Below, piece by piece: positions 36,416 through 49,816 of a DNA stretch of 64,000 bases. A model generated the notes under the pieces. That model saw only the letters and a list, made by a program, of their open reading frames with translations, did not search any database and was not told the DNA's origin. The position numbers and the translations under genes are program-made. The number at the start of each line of letters is the position of its first letter. The stretch's first letter is position 1. Source of the DNA: Anthostomella pinea (taxonomy: Eukaryota > Ascomycota > Sordariomycetes > Xylariales > Xylariaceae); assembly GCA_963556695.1 (NCBI GenBank), contig CAUWAG010000020.1, positions 3,224,001 through 3,288,000 on the forward strand, written 5' to 3'.

Positions 36416-37933
36416 TCAGGTGCTTGCGCTGCCGGCTGGAACACTGGCCTCGCCATCGTTTAACAATGTTCTCTGCACCATCACCCGCTGATTGCAGATG
36501 TCAATGAACATCTCGAACTTTGCGATCATCTGGTCTTTCTCGCGCAGTTTCTCCTCAAGTGCCTCGATTTCTTTTTTGCTGTCTTCTTTGAGTTTTTCCA
36601 ACTCTTCTCTAGTCCGAGCAAGCTCCTTTCGGAGATCGGACCGGATGCGTTCCTCAGCCGTGGGGGCAGGCTTGCTATATATTGCAGGCCGCTGCTCCGC
36701 GATCCCAGCTTCGACCTTCTGAGGGTTGCGGTTAATTGCCGCCCGAGCATTGTAAATGTCTCTTGGGAGCAGGGGAACATGAGGATTCTGCTGTTGCAGA
36801 ATTTCCAACGTTGCGGTGACACCGATACCTGGCACGGTCAATACGAAGGCTCAAAGAATTCAGAGGGCATTCTTACCGGATTCCTTGAGGCTCTTCACCG
36901 CAGCCACCATCGTGCTGTCCAGCTTCCTCGCAGCCGGGTGCAAAAGGGGGCTCTCACTGGGTCCGTGATTGTGGGTGAGGTGAGCCTGGTCGGGACGGTA
37001 ACGAATTGTCCACTGAGTCCTCTGCTCTATGGCGAAGAAGCCAAACTGGCAATTGCATTTGCGGGATGACGTCTTTCTCTTCCTCTGCTCCGGGCTCACG
37101 CGACTGGGAGGCTTTCCTGCCCGGTCACATACGAACAAGACCTTCTTCAGGCCCGGTACCGTCTTTTTGGACCGTCCTATAACCACAGCGTATCCCACCG
37201 AGGTGCAATACTCTAGGACGTATCTGTGTACGGCTTCCAAGCTCGGGAAGCTGCCCCCTTCTGGCGGGGCAGACATCATGCCGCCCATTGGCGTCCGAGG
37301 CACAAAAGGAGTGCCATCGATGAGTTTGGGTTGTAGATGGCTATCTCCTTCACCATCCTCCGCCTGACTGTCGATATCCATATCGTCATCGTGAAGGGGG
37401 GTATGTGAGGGAAGGGTCGGCTCGGTTTGGGGAGTTGGCGGGGGTTGGCTCTGTTGCTGGGGCTTCGATTGGGGCTGTAGAGGTTGCTGCTGAGACTTTT
37501 GGTGCACTTGAGCATGAGGTTGAGAATGGGACTGCTGGTGAGATTGAGATTGTGCTTGTGGATGAGTTTGGAGATGCGGTGGCGTGCGGGACATCAAGTT
37601 GCTGTCGTTCGGTTGCACTTGCTGCGTGTGTTGGACCTGTTGGACCTGTTGGACCTGTTGCTGCACTTGCTGAGCAGGCTGCGGTTGAATAGGTTGGACT
37701 TGCTGTTGAATTTGATGTTGTACTGACTGAGCACGCGGGAGCTGAATCGGTTGTGGAACTTGTGGCGGGACTTGCTGAACTTGCTGAATGGGTTGATTCA
37801 TGGCCTGTTGGAGATATGCCATGGAACTGGAGGGGCCCGATTGTGGTGGCATCTGCCGTTGCTGGTTACTCCTTTGATGTTGCGCATGCTGCTGCTGCTG
37901 CTGCTGTTGCTGTTGTTGCTGTTGTTGCTGTTG

Positions 37934-37995
<62 letters not shown>

Positions 37996-38341
37996 GAGCA
38001 TGTTGGGCAACTTGTACTGCTGCCTGGGCATGTTGATGTTGAGCCTGAGCTGGAACATGTCTGGAGGTGCCATTTTGCAGGTTCGGAATGCTCGCGATGT
38101 TGGGCACGGGAGAAGAGGTCGTACTCGAGAAGAGGTGATGAGGATACGGAGCGTGTGGGGGCTGCTGAGGTGTGTATTGCTGAGGCTGGTAGGGAGACTG
38201 GTGTTGCTGAGGTGTCGGGGAAGGTTTCGGCGGCGTGGACGAATGCGAAGATGCATATTGGCGTCTGATCCCAGTGACCTGGGGGAAGGTTAGGCCTGGG
38301 TGTGTATGGGAGCTGGACCCGGTCGGGCCCAAGGCCGACAT
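36416..38341 (-). CDS. FAR1-type DNA-binding regulator with polyglutamine
   Basis: There are two exons, 38341-36877 and 36828-36416, joined across a 49-nt intron (donor GTAAGA, acceptor CCAG): 1878 nt, 625 aa. The N-terminal half is Pro/Gln-rich, with an almost pure glutamine run at about residues 116-151 and further Q-V-P-rich stretches, typical of activation regions. Residues about 360-460 resemble the FAR1/WRKY-GCM1 zinc-binding fold derived from Mutator-like transposases: VHRYVLEYCTSVGYAVVIGR, VLFVCDRAGK, SRKCNCQFGF, and a histidine pair in HLTHNHGPS. Exon 2 holds a coiled coil (KELARTREELEKLKEDSKKE). No transposase catalytic domain is present, so this is a domesticated, probably nuclear regulator. 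Targets are unknown. Confidence 0.8.
37888..37993 (-). repeat. CAG/CAA tract encoding polyglutamine
   Basis: About 35 consecutive glutamine codons lie in exon 1 of the FAR1-type gene: pure CAG at both ends and CAA-interrupted in the middle. Lengths are multiples of three, so alleles would differ in Q number without breaking the frame. Confidence 0.95.
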
Positions 38342-40505
38342 GACGAGGTCAGTCGCGATGGGGGAGGACGAGGGAAAGAATCGTCAAAAAAAGGAAAACA
38401 GATAACAATGAGGCCTAGCAGCACTGGGATGGGACACGATGTGATGTCAATGTCGACCCTGGCCGTTTGGCCGTTTGGCAGGATGGTAGGAGGTGCAGGT
38501 GGCGGGTGTGGAAATATCACCCACGATCAACATCACGGGGGTGTTGCGGGTGTGGGTCGAAGAAGAGAAGGGTGGGAATGGACAGAGTGGACAGAGATCG
38601 GATCTACCAGCGGCGGCCCAGCCCAGCCCAGCCAGGCGCCAGCGCTAGGTACTAGGCGGGTGCCCCATACCATCAGCAACCTGATGCACCATACCTGTCC
38701 TGTCGTTGTGGGCCCGGGCTTGCCACTGCTGGACTTAACCGTATTTAAGCACAACGCGGGGGCTCATCGGCCTCGAACCAACTCACTTACACCAACACCA
38801 ACACCATCCTGACCCGAAAACTACCTCCTACAGAGTCCCCATGTGTTGATGATGCAGCCAAGCCCAAGTTGGTACACCCGTGCAGCTTGTAGGATTGCCC
38901 GCTAAACCTGTATATTCCATCCAGAGCCAACTGATTTCGGCTGGGCGCAAGGGAGGCACTCTTCAGTCTTGTTGGGTGGAGCTGAAGAACCCAAAATTGA
39001 GAAAAGTTGCAGATATTCATGTTCAACTCCATAATATGTATCTGTGGGGACAGAAACAATCCGAGCTATGGGCATGTCGTTGAGTTTGGGTAGGACCACC
39101 AAACCTCCAATTTCTGTGCCTTGAAAGCGTCACAACCTTCGTCTAGTGCTGCATGGCAAGATCACGTCTATGAATTAGCATGCCTTTCTGATATGAGGCA
39201 TGTTATAAGTAGGCCCAGTAGTCGTCCGATGCAGGAATGCAAGCCGGGCCAGGAGAACCAATCACGAATACCAACCACCGAGTTGTGCTGCCCGAAACAG
39301 GCCATGTGGTAGACCCCCTCCATATCCGCAGGGGGCTTGTGCCATCCATTCGTCCAATGCGCCACCCGTGGACGCTCCCAGGCATTATACTAGAGCTGCA
39401 GAAAGCCACAGGCAGCCTCTATGTCGCCGCTCAGTGTGTGTGCCCGGAGAGGGGAGATGTGATCAGTCATGTCCGATGTGGCAACAGGTGCCGGTTCTGG
39501 GTATGACAGGTTGTGATCTGTCTCTTCTCGGATGACTGACCACGCAGCAGCCCTCCAGAGACGGGAAGACTGGGCCTTTTATTGGCGGTCTTGTCATTGG
39601 GAGGTGTGACGGGATGCGATTCAGTGGAAGGGTTCAAAGGGTAGATGCATGTTATCTCATTACTCATCATGTATGTATGTCTGTATGTCGTCGGAGTCGT
39701 CGACGTCGACCTGCACCTACATGCATACACGCAATATGTCCGACCACCTACCTACATTACCAAACCTATTCAAGGTAGCACATACCTATATGTTAGGTAC
39801 TTACTTATAATGAGTACGAGGCAACGGCGTGGTGGCCTGCACCTGCAGTTTCCATCTGCCGCCCGAAAGTTGAAACCTTCTTTCAGCCTCCTCAGAATGC
39901 CGGCTGACACGAGCCAGCAGCTTCAATGTTCATCCATCGTCGCCAAAGGGCAAACATCATTCGCATGCCTCTAGGCCGTTCCCCGTGACTCAATGCTGAC
40001 GGACTGTTGTCTGCTTCTGCCTCGACCGCCTGCCATTCACGAGCTATAAGAGCTGCTCGTGCTCGACTCCCGCTATCCCCTCATCCCCTCATCCCCTCAT
40101 CCCTCCACCGCCTCTTGGGTCCCACTAGTTCGTGGTACCGTATCAAACGCCAAGGGCCAATCCATCCGACGAAGGACGAACCTTGAAAACGTCGCTCGAG
40201 TTGCCATTCTTCTCAGCTCCCATCTGCCACCCCACCAAGCCTCTCACCTCACAGCAGACTTCGTGCGACACTTCTCCCTTCCTCATTATCTGTCGCCGCA
40301 ACCTGGACAGCAAGCCGAGATAGGACGGTGATAGGACGGTGATGGGCGAGGAGGAGAACAGCTGGGCAATTTGGAGGCTGGATAGACCATTAGCATTCTG
40401 AAATGAGCTGTACTGGCACATTCACACCCACCGTCTCTAGCTCACGTCTCTGCTCCCTCAACACTGCCAATCTATAGCCGGGGTCTCTCCGCTACTGCGC
40501 CCACG
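38342..40505. other. divergent intergenic region
   Basis: This separates two divergently transcribed genes. No ORF is convincing. It contains an imperfect CTACCTAC-rich stretch near 39745-39800 and a CCCCTCATC tandem near 40077-40103, the kind of pyrimidine-rich sequence common in fungal promoters. Confidence 0.5.
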
Positions 40506-41627
40506 ATGGATTCTGACAGCGAGTACGAAAGACTATACGAAAGCTTCCAGCAGCTCCGGGACTGGCAACTCATCCTGAAGCGCGGTCGCTCAAGGGTCCT
40601 CAGATCGAAAAAGGACCCCGACGCTCGCGCCAAGTTCCTCGCCGACAACCCGCCGCCGAAGCAGGCTGTGGTCCGCCGTCCAGAAGATGATGTTCGATGG
40701 GCCCTGCGCTTGCTGCCCGCCTACTGCACGCCGTCCGCAACACCATGCTCCTCGCCGCGGGACTCTCATCATTCATTCCTCACGAGCTTCCCCGCCGAGA
40801 TCCGCAACATGATCTACCAGTATGCCGTCAACTATCCCAGCTGCCGCAGTATGTACGACGCGTACTATAGCCAAGCGAAGCGGGCCAAGTGCAGACCAGT
40901 TTCTCGCGTCTGCCATGAAGATTGCAGCTGTGCTAAGAATCCTGTCGGCATCTTAGAACACCGCGCCCCTACCATCCTGCTGCTCAGCAAACAGATCACC
41001 AGGGAAGCCTTGACCGTCCTGTATCTGCGCACATTCACCATCGACCGCATCCCCCCCTGGATCATGGGCGAGATGCATCCGCGCCCCATAACCGACTTCA
41101 TCAGCGAGGGCACACTGCAGAGCATCCGATTTGTGGAAATCAAGGTCTCTTTAGGTGACAGCCACCATGCTAAAAGCGGCCAGGTTTGGCTCCGGATTCT
41201 GAAGGACGTCCTGGTAGCCTGGTCGAAGAAGAATTCGTTAGTACGGATCAAGGTCATGTTCAAGGTCTCCAACGTCAATCATCGTGCGGTCTGGTACAGT
41301 GAGCTCAAAGACTACGACACGCTCAAGAAACAGGTCAGTGCCCCTACCTCCTGTCCGATACCAGACTCCCAGTGCAAAACGACGTTGGCTCACCACGGTT
41401 CGCAGATCTACAACTTCGTGTTCAAACATGGGCACAGGCTGAGCATGCTTGACTATGAGCACTGGGTGCTCGACCACGGCTACGCTTATAGAACAGGCTT
41501 CAGGAGTGAGTGTCGGGTCAGCCTCTCTCCTAGGCATTTGTACTGAGAACTGACAACGCTAGATCCGCTGATCCGCAAGCATCCCGACCCCAACATTTGG
41601 CAAGGCAGTGTCCTGGAGTGGATCTGA
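40506..41627 (+). CDS. F-box/2EXR-like fungal protein
   Basis: There are three exons: 40506-41333, 41406-41505 and 41563-41627; 993 nt, 330 aa. Intron 1 (GTCAGT...GCAG, 72 nt) is a multiple of three, so retaining it would keep the frame. Intron 2 (GTGAGT...CTAG) moves the end from a stop at 41544-41546 to TGA 41625-41627, giving the tail NPLIRKHPDPNIWQG. The central LTSFPAEIRNMIYQYAVN is the hallmark of the large fungal 2EXR/F-box-like family. After it come LLLSKQITREALTVLYLRTF and a helical C-terminus. Partners and function are unknown; such proteins may act as adaptors for ubiquitin ligases, but I see no substrate domain. Confidence 0.7.
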
Positions 41628-43546
41628 ATCCCGAAAGCATGTGAATGATAGCCCAGACCTGTGCCGAAACGAAATGAAACGACACGGAATGACGGCTGGC
41701 GGAATCCCAAAATGCACACTGCAGCAGGGGCAGGTGGCAGAGAGACAAACGGTGGCTTTTCAGGGGCGTTTTGCACTCTTTATGGAGGCGTATGGCGCAT
41801 GGATGGTGTATACCCAGGCATGATGTTCATTTTGGTCGACTCGGCCTCGTTTGTACTTTGAGATTAGTACACTTCCGCGCTTGTTCTTCAGAAGATATAT
41901 CGAATTGATATTAATGCAGCTTTGCCAACCATACTCTCACACGCATGAACCTCCCTATGGTCTGTTGCTGTGCAAGCCCCCACGCTTACACCAGGACCCC
42001 TTTTCATCACACCTGCTGACCGGAACTTGGTGACCGGCAGACGATCAAATGTACAGGTTAGATCGTAAGGCACAGCCCTCGTCTTCTTCGCAGGGCAAGG
42101 CATATTCGTGATCTTAAACAAGCACATGCATGTCATGATTCCAACCCTTGCCAACGTAGTAACGGATAGCCAGCCAGCCAGCCAGCCAGCCCGAAAAGTC
42201 CCATGCATGAAACGCAACAACGCGGAAACATCCCCGATCGACCCCGGTCCCGAGAGTCCAGCAAGCACCTTCAATGTTACTGTACGCCATCGATTTCTCA
42301 GCCACAGCCAGCGGAATCCTTCCCACGTTTCTGTATTCTACTATTAGGCACCTGCAGCAGCCAGCGCCTCAATCCTGGATTCCTGCCCGCCTGTCGTGTT
42401 ACGCGCCGTACAGGGCAGGCAGGAATCCCGCGCGTCACAAGGAGGATTGAGATTGCTTACTTCGCCGGCATGAAGAATCATATGGGGGCGAAAGGCGAAA
42501 GGCAAAAGAGAATTACAATAGGAGCGAAGGCGGAAAATAGTTAGAAAAGGATGAGTGGAGAGTGTTTGCTCTTGCCTCTCTTGCCTCTCTTGCCTCTCCC
42601 CCGTTTCCCCTTTTCGCTTTTCTAATAGCTTTCCGAACCCACCACAGCTGAAACGAATATCAAGCCAGCCAACCAGCCAGCAGATCCCGCGTCAGCGAGT
42701 GACAGGAAACAAAGCCGAACTTGCGTGACCCCTACGACAATCTACTTTACCGTATCGACTAAGCCCTACGAATCCCTACCAAGCCCTACCTTAATACGCA
42801 TAAGTAAGCACCAGACCCCCATTCCCCAGCGCTGATTGGCCATCATCCTGAGATTAGTGCCTCTTGTACCGGTACTTGTGCCCCGGGCGGGCGGTGGAGT
42901 GATCCTGGAGGAGCGGCATCCCGGCCGGCTCAGCCTTATGGTGATCTGATTGAAGGATTGATTCCCGCGGTAATCAACCGCGGGCTGATGGGCTGTAACT
43001 TAGCCTGTAGGGAGGGGACAGGGGAGGTGGGGGTCGGGCAGTCGGGGAGTCAGCTGGACTCTGGATGTGTCCCTACCCTATTAGGGACAGAGAGAGGAGA
43101 AGACAGGGTGCTGACTGAATCCTGAGTCAGTGGCGAATATTCGGGGAAGGGACACCTTACCAGTGTGTTGTGTTGCTGTGTGTAGGTACGGGGGCTAGGT
43201 CCAGTGCGCCCATTCTTTGTCAAGTAGAGGAAGCACCAGGCGACAGGAAAAACGAGAAAATGCCTTCAGTATCTGTAGACGTGCATATTTCAATACCTCG
43301 ATGGGCTCTTGCTTCGGATCCATATATTCGTGCTGTTGGCGACCGTCTCCATCTATATGCAAAATGGTGTATCTCTGAAACTTGTATCTAGCCCTATATT
43401 TCCAGAACTCCCATTTACCCTTCGTACCTGCGTACGATACGTGAAATCCATCTCCCAGTATATATCCGAGACGTCCAAAAAGCCCTCCGATGCACGTGTC
43501 CGCTGAAAACCAAACCTGAAGTAGAAACGCGCGCCCTATCTCTGTT
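41628..43546. other. intergenic region with small tandem repeats
   Basis: No gene is supported. It holds short repeats: CCAG tandem units near 42169-42189 and again near 42662-42682, three TTGCCTCTC units near 42570-42597, and CCCTAC-type repeats near 42758-42790. Confidence 0.5.
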
Positions 43547-46500
43547 TTACTGGTCCTGTGACACCTTCTTCCGCTTGCTAGGCCTCCTCGTAGCTTCGTC
43601 GCCGACGAAATGGTTCTTCTCGATCTGATGCTGCCGTAGGTTGTCTTGCCGGTTCTTGTATTGACTGTTGCAACCGGGGTACGGGCACCTATAGATGACA
43701 GGCGGATTTGTTGAATGCTGCATCTTCTTGTGCTTCGCCATGCTGCCTTTGAACCACTGCGGGTCACCTTTTGGGCGATAGCCGCATAGCTCGCAGCAGT
43801 CGTTCGCCTCTATCTTCGATCCCGAGGCAGAAGACGACGACGGTCCGGCGTCATCGCCTCTTGCTCCTTCGGCCCATGCTGAAGTCGTTGATATGGAAGG
43901 GCTGGGCGCGGTGGTTGCCCGCTGTCGATCTGGCGAGGACACTATCGAGCCCGCGAAGGGCTCGGTTGAGGTCTCTGGACGAGAGGCCCTGATTGTCAGG
44001 GGCTTCGAAGTATCCGTAGACGTGAGTCGTTGGAGGGCTGTGGGGTCTACTGTTGGATCGAAGTCGGACTGGTTGCCTGGGTTCATGGGCTCGTGGACGG
44101 AAGCGCCTGTGTCCATAGGCATGAGAAACTCATCATCTGGATCGAATGTCTTGTCTAGACCCCGTAGAAACTCGTCGAAGGGGTCTGGGAGGTTCATCTG
44201 GGAAGCGGATGTCTGTTCCGGCGTTGGATAGGACTCGCGTGTGATGCTTCGGAGCAATGTTTCCACTAAAGATATCCCCAATGCGTGGTACTTCTTCCGT
44301 GGACTGAACCCTTGTTGAGAGTAAATGGGGTCGCATAGACCCCTCACTTGTGGGATAAATTCGTCAAAAAGGTCAGAAGACGCCAGAGAGTCCTGTTAGA
44401 TTCTGTTGTTAGCATGGTTCTGTAGGGCTGGAAGTATTTCTTATGCAAATTATATATCAACTGCTTGCCAGGCTATGTGCGCGGTAAGGATTCGGGATGT
44501 GTCACCCGCTGTGGCTCAGGATCACCAAATATAGGCATCCTTCACAGCCTAGGCAGAAATTGAAGTGGCAAACGGCCCTCGCAGCAGGAACAGGGTAATA
44601 CCATACCTTGCCAGCTTGTAGTACTTCGAGCTCCAGCTTGCGGACCGTAGCGATATATCCTGCATGAACCCTTTGGCCAATGACCCTCAATCTCGGCAAG
44701 AGGCTCTGTGAGTCATGGAAGTTCTGGCTCAGGACTTGAATGATGTAGTTCGACGTTATTGCGAATGGGTTGTTTCGTGATGTGTCGGGTTGCATCTCCG
44801 TCACATGCGCTGACCACAGTTCTGAGGTAAGGACTTCCATGGATCTCTGCGTGTCACTTGCGATAACCGAGTTTTCGATATCTGTGTCCTGTCAATCAGA
44901 CGGCTCTTTCAACTAACGGTGTTAGGGTCAATCGACAGATGCTGTAACGTACCATCCAGAAAGTTCTGCCCCGTTACTACCAGGGGGTCGGAGCCCACTG
45001 CCGTCCTTGGATCTTTACGACATTCGGGCTCCTTGCCTTTCAAGCTCGAGGACCTGCTCAGCGGAACGCCCGCAGGCTGTCGAGGTTGCTGCTCAGCACT
45101 GGGCTGCCAAAGAGTTATTGCAATCTGCGTATACATGTCGACATAGGCTGGGCTAAAGAAGCCTTTGTACGCGAGAGCCTGATCGTAAAACTTGTTGTAT
45201 CGAGTAATCAGGTGATCTTCGTGGATGACCAGAGAAAACGCATACATGAGATGGACAAAGTTGAGGTAGTCCAGCGGGTCCGTCGGATCATTGCCGTTCA
45301 GTATCCTCTTCAAGCTTGAGAGGCCACCCAGGGCCACTGTCTGTGGAAGCTGTGTTTGAAGCCTATCGGCAAGCGGGTTACCTTGTAGTTGGGTCAATTT
45401 GGACATTGAACTCGAGATATGTTCCTGCACGGCTTCCCAGGCTGACCCAACTAGAGTTTTGGTATCGGAGGCAGAGACCGGAGATACGAGGAATTCTGAG
45501 GGCAAGTCGACCGGCCTGGCGTCGTCATTGGTGAACATCATATTGACAGAGGTCCCTAATGATATTTCCGTATCGACGGAGGACATCCAGGAGTAGTTGT
45601 CCTTCGGATCAAATGAGAAGAAGAGCGGATCAGATAGCCCTCGCGGCACAGCCAAGGATAATGGGTCGTCGCCTGGCAGTTCAGAAACGTTTCCAAGTGT
45701 GTAATGACATGAATCCTCGGGACACGCGCTCATGTCTTTGGCGTTGGCATAAGATAGTTCTGACTGTTGTTCCATGGGGTATCCGCCTGCACTGAAAGGT
45801 GTTGCTGGCGATGTCATCCCAGTGTCAATACTGGAGTTCATGGTCCATTCCCCCGTTGATACCGAATTCGCGCTCCAAGGGGTAATGGGAGAGACACCGT
45901 GAGAGCTTCTCATCGAACGAAGTGAAGAGCGTGGTGACAAGTATTTTGGACGTGGGACGCTCCTAAAATGGTCCATAGAAGTAATCAAAGCGAGCGAGGG
46001 CCGGCTGCCTCCAGAGTTCGAGGGGCCCGGTTTAGGGGGAGGCATCGCATCGTGTATGTGAGAAGGCGTTTGCTTCCCCGTAAACACCTCGGTCGACTGA
46101 ACTAGCAGCGGCGGCGGAGGTACTTGAGACGCGTTTGAAGAGTTCCCATGCGGCGTATCGTAGTTGATAGCATCGAGTTGAGCCGGTGGTGACAGTGGTG
46201 TAGAGTCCAGCTCTAGTAATTCTGTACCGTTCAGCTCTAGTTGAGGTTGTTGATGCTCTTGCTCTTCCCATTGCTGGTCCCATTGTCTCCGCTGTTGCTG
46301 ACTCCGCCATAGCTCTTGTTGTTCGTATTGGTGATGAGTGTCAACCACGAGAGAGTCATAGCTCGGAGGAGGTAGCCTATGATCGGTCTGAGACGCAACA
46401 GACGAACCGTGTCGTCGTGATTTACTGCCAATATTAGAAAAGAAGTTCTTCGCTATGTTGACGATTCGCCTTCTCTTGGTCGGGTGGCCCAGACAACAGC

Positions 46501-46666
46501 TGCATTTCGAATCGTTGAATCGCTCAACCTTCATGCACTCGTAGCATACATATTCTCCTGTCGTGAGATGTTGGCACTTGGCCAGGTGCCTCAACATCTT
46601 CTCGTGGTCATGAAAGCGTTCTCCACATCGCAAGAGGGGACAGCTCAGTCGCTCGCTTGCCGCCAT
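43547..46666 (-). CDS. C2H2-type zinc-finger protein, putative regulator
   Basis: The probable exons are 46666-44981, 44888-44607 and 44392-43547: 2814 nt, 937 aa. ATG 46666 was chosen because the longer frame begins with GTG. Near the N-terminus is a C-x4-C-x12-H-type finger-like motif (CPLLRCGERFHDHEKML). A long Ser/Pro/Gln-rich region follows, then a conserved-looking helical stretch (LDYLNFVHLMYAFSLVIHED). The C-terminus has two fingers: CELCGYRPKGDPQWFKGSM with HKKMQH, and CPYPGCNSQYKNRQDNLRQH with EKNH, ending in a basic KKRKV-like stretch. Exons 2 and 3 join in phase 0 with good sites. The first donor is doubtful: GTACGT at 44952 is stronger but breaks frame, and GTAGTA at 44980 keeps it. 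A further upstream exon at about 46999-46796 is possible. Likely nuclear; targets unknown. Confidence 0.7.
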
Positions 46667-48339
46667 ACGAAGAGATCGGTTCCGCTTCACAGCAGCCCAC
46701 ACGATGAACCTCTGGTGTGCGCAATCTCCACCCGAGGCATCTCGAGACCTGGAAACGTAAGCATCCCAGACTGAAAGGGAGTTTCCCGCATGTGCTTACA
46801 CGCATGATGTCGAGGCACGCGGTTGAGATTGTGATCGCAGGCTCGAGTGAGACCGTCCTCCTATACTATGTGACCCGGCCGGAGAGGCGGTTGTGCGCCG
46901 TCCGGGCTGTTGTGGGTCCATATCGAAGAAGGCAGCAACCACGGAGGTCGACTCGGCGGTGGCAAAGGTCTTTTTGGACTCCATGTTTGAACCAGACATG
47001 TTTACCTATAGGGATAGACTAATGCTTGAATGGGAGGAGAGTTCTCGGGGCCATATCGATCGCCACCGATCCACGTCTTTATTTTTGAAAGATCCAGAAG
47101 GGCAAAACCGTCCACTCCCCGGGTGACGATGTAGGACTTTGTTGCATGGGTGAATAGGCACAAGTACCTGTACCGTAGGACCACTGGTCCAGCGGCGGCA
47201 ATGACCGCGGTCTGGAAAGTAATGCAGCCATTGGTGAGCAGGCTGCCTCCGCCGATGGCCCTGCACAAGTGTCGGCAGTGCGTCTGCCAGACACGGCCGC
47301 GCACCAAGATGCAGATGTGAGCAGGCAAAGGCTGGTGGAGTTGGGGTCCGAGATGCGACTCGGTGAAGTACGCAGGCAACAAGGCAGATTGGCACCCCCA
47401 ATTACGCCCTGTGCGCAAGCTGAGGAGGACTGCGCTGCTGACTGCAGGACTCGGGCTTGGGCCAATCAGCGGCCCAGGGTCCAGGACTCGGAAAGAGGAC
47501 ACTGGCGAAGAACAAGAACGAAACCCGAAGCTCGACGGCGACTCGCGAGTCCTGAGATAGAACTCTCGGCTTGCGACGTATTGCATGCGGGCAGGACTCG
47601 GTCATTCTCGTTCCATTGCTCTGTAAACGGAGGCGGGAACAATGATGCAGGAGTGATGCTGAGAGATACGAGATCTCTCACAACGTCTCACCTACTGCAA
47701 CGACTTGGGAGGATTCCCAGTCGCGCGAACCGACTTCTTCGTCCCATGCTGCAACTGTCTACCACGCTGACAGCAGGGTTGAGGGAGATTGGGCGACCGG
47801 ACGCTTCTTAAGTAGATCAGTCTACCTACCGTAGGTAAACTGTCGACTTGTTGTCCAGGCTTCGGCTCTGCACGACATGTCGGCAAGTGAAGGTGATAAA
47901 AATAGCAGTCCAATCTCTGTCGTCCAGCAAGTGCGGGCATTCGACGATCTCAATAGGTCACAATAGTAGGTCTCACTCAGTTGGTTCGCGATACCAGCAG
48001 GCCGGCATTGCGAAGTGCAACACAGACGAGGCTCTGTACTGTAAGGGTCTTTGCTAGAGTGTGGAAGGTCGAAAAGCAGCACTCGCTGCAAGGCGTAGTT
48101 GCACGCAGAACAAGCGCATTGGCATAAGGCAACCATGTACGGTCGCTTAAGACCCAGTACATAGTATAATAGGACTTTAAGGCTGCATGATGTAGGACTT
48201 GTCCTTCCACATTCGACTGTAGCGGTATGTGTCGCAGAAGTGTAGATACTGCCTTTGACATTTAAGGTGTCCAGCCCTACATCACTTTTACACACACCAC
48301 AACACAATTCTAAGCTAGTGCTAGACAATTAAAAGTACG
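46667..48339. other. intergenic region
   Basis: I see no supported gene. A 168-codon cysteine-rich frame (48328-47822, minus) has no motif and no partner exon. The minus frame 46999-46796 could be a 5' exon of the zinc-finger gene, but its splice phase does not fit. Confidence 0.4.
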
Positions 48340-48431
48340 TTTTCCGACGATAACGCTCCTTAACCAACAATATATATATATTATTTCGTATGTTTTTAAA
48401 TGCTCGTAACCTAAAGCTATTAAAAAATATA

Positions 48432-48634
48432 TGTGAGATTCCAGAAGGGTCACAAGCCTTGAGGGTGTGAGCGGTCGCTGCAAATGTTGTTGTCATTCTC
48501 AAGTATGCTTGGTAGGGCTAATCTACAACTAAATACCATACTGCACCATGCCAGGGTGTATCCACTGTTCCCTTGACAGCCCCATATTGGGTACTGCACC
48601 AAAGGGCACCATATCTGGGATCCAACATCTGACA
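48432..48634 (-). mobile_element. solo LTR-like element (203 bp)
   Basis: It starts TGTGAGATTCC and ends AACATCTGACA (TG...CA), and is flanked by ATATA on both sides (48427-48431 and 48635-48639). It is of normal base composition inside AT-rich DNA. The flanks are low complexity, so the target duplication is weaker evidence than at 8258 or 62367. There is no internal retrotransposon sequence. Confidence 0.55.
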
Positions 48635-48771
48635 ATATAATAATATATATGATATTAGTTTAAAGCGCTATTATATAATTCTATAGTTCGTAATAACGAT
48701 AAAAATACAGCATTTAAAGTTATTATTACAGTTAAAACGTCGTATATACCGATATATATATAATAGCGGAA

Positions 48772-49816
<1,045 letters not shown>

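Noticed and set aside
37751..38293. Plus-strand leucine-rich frames
   Set aside because: They are antisense readings of the CAG/CAA glutamine tract in the FAR1-type gene.
47822..48328. 168-codon cysteine-rich minus-strand frame
   Set aside because: No signal peptide, domain or splice partner; it may be chance at the edge of the AT-rich block.
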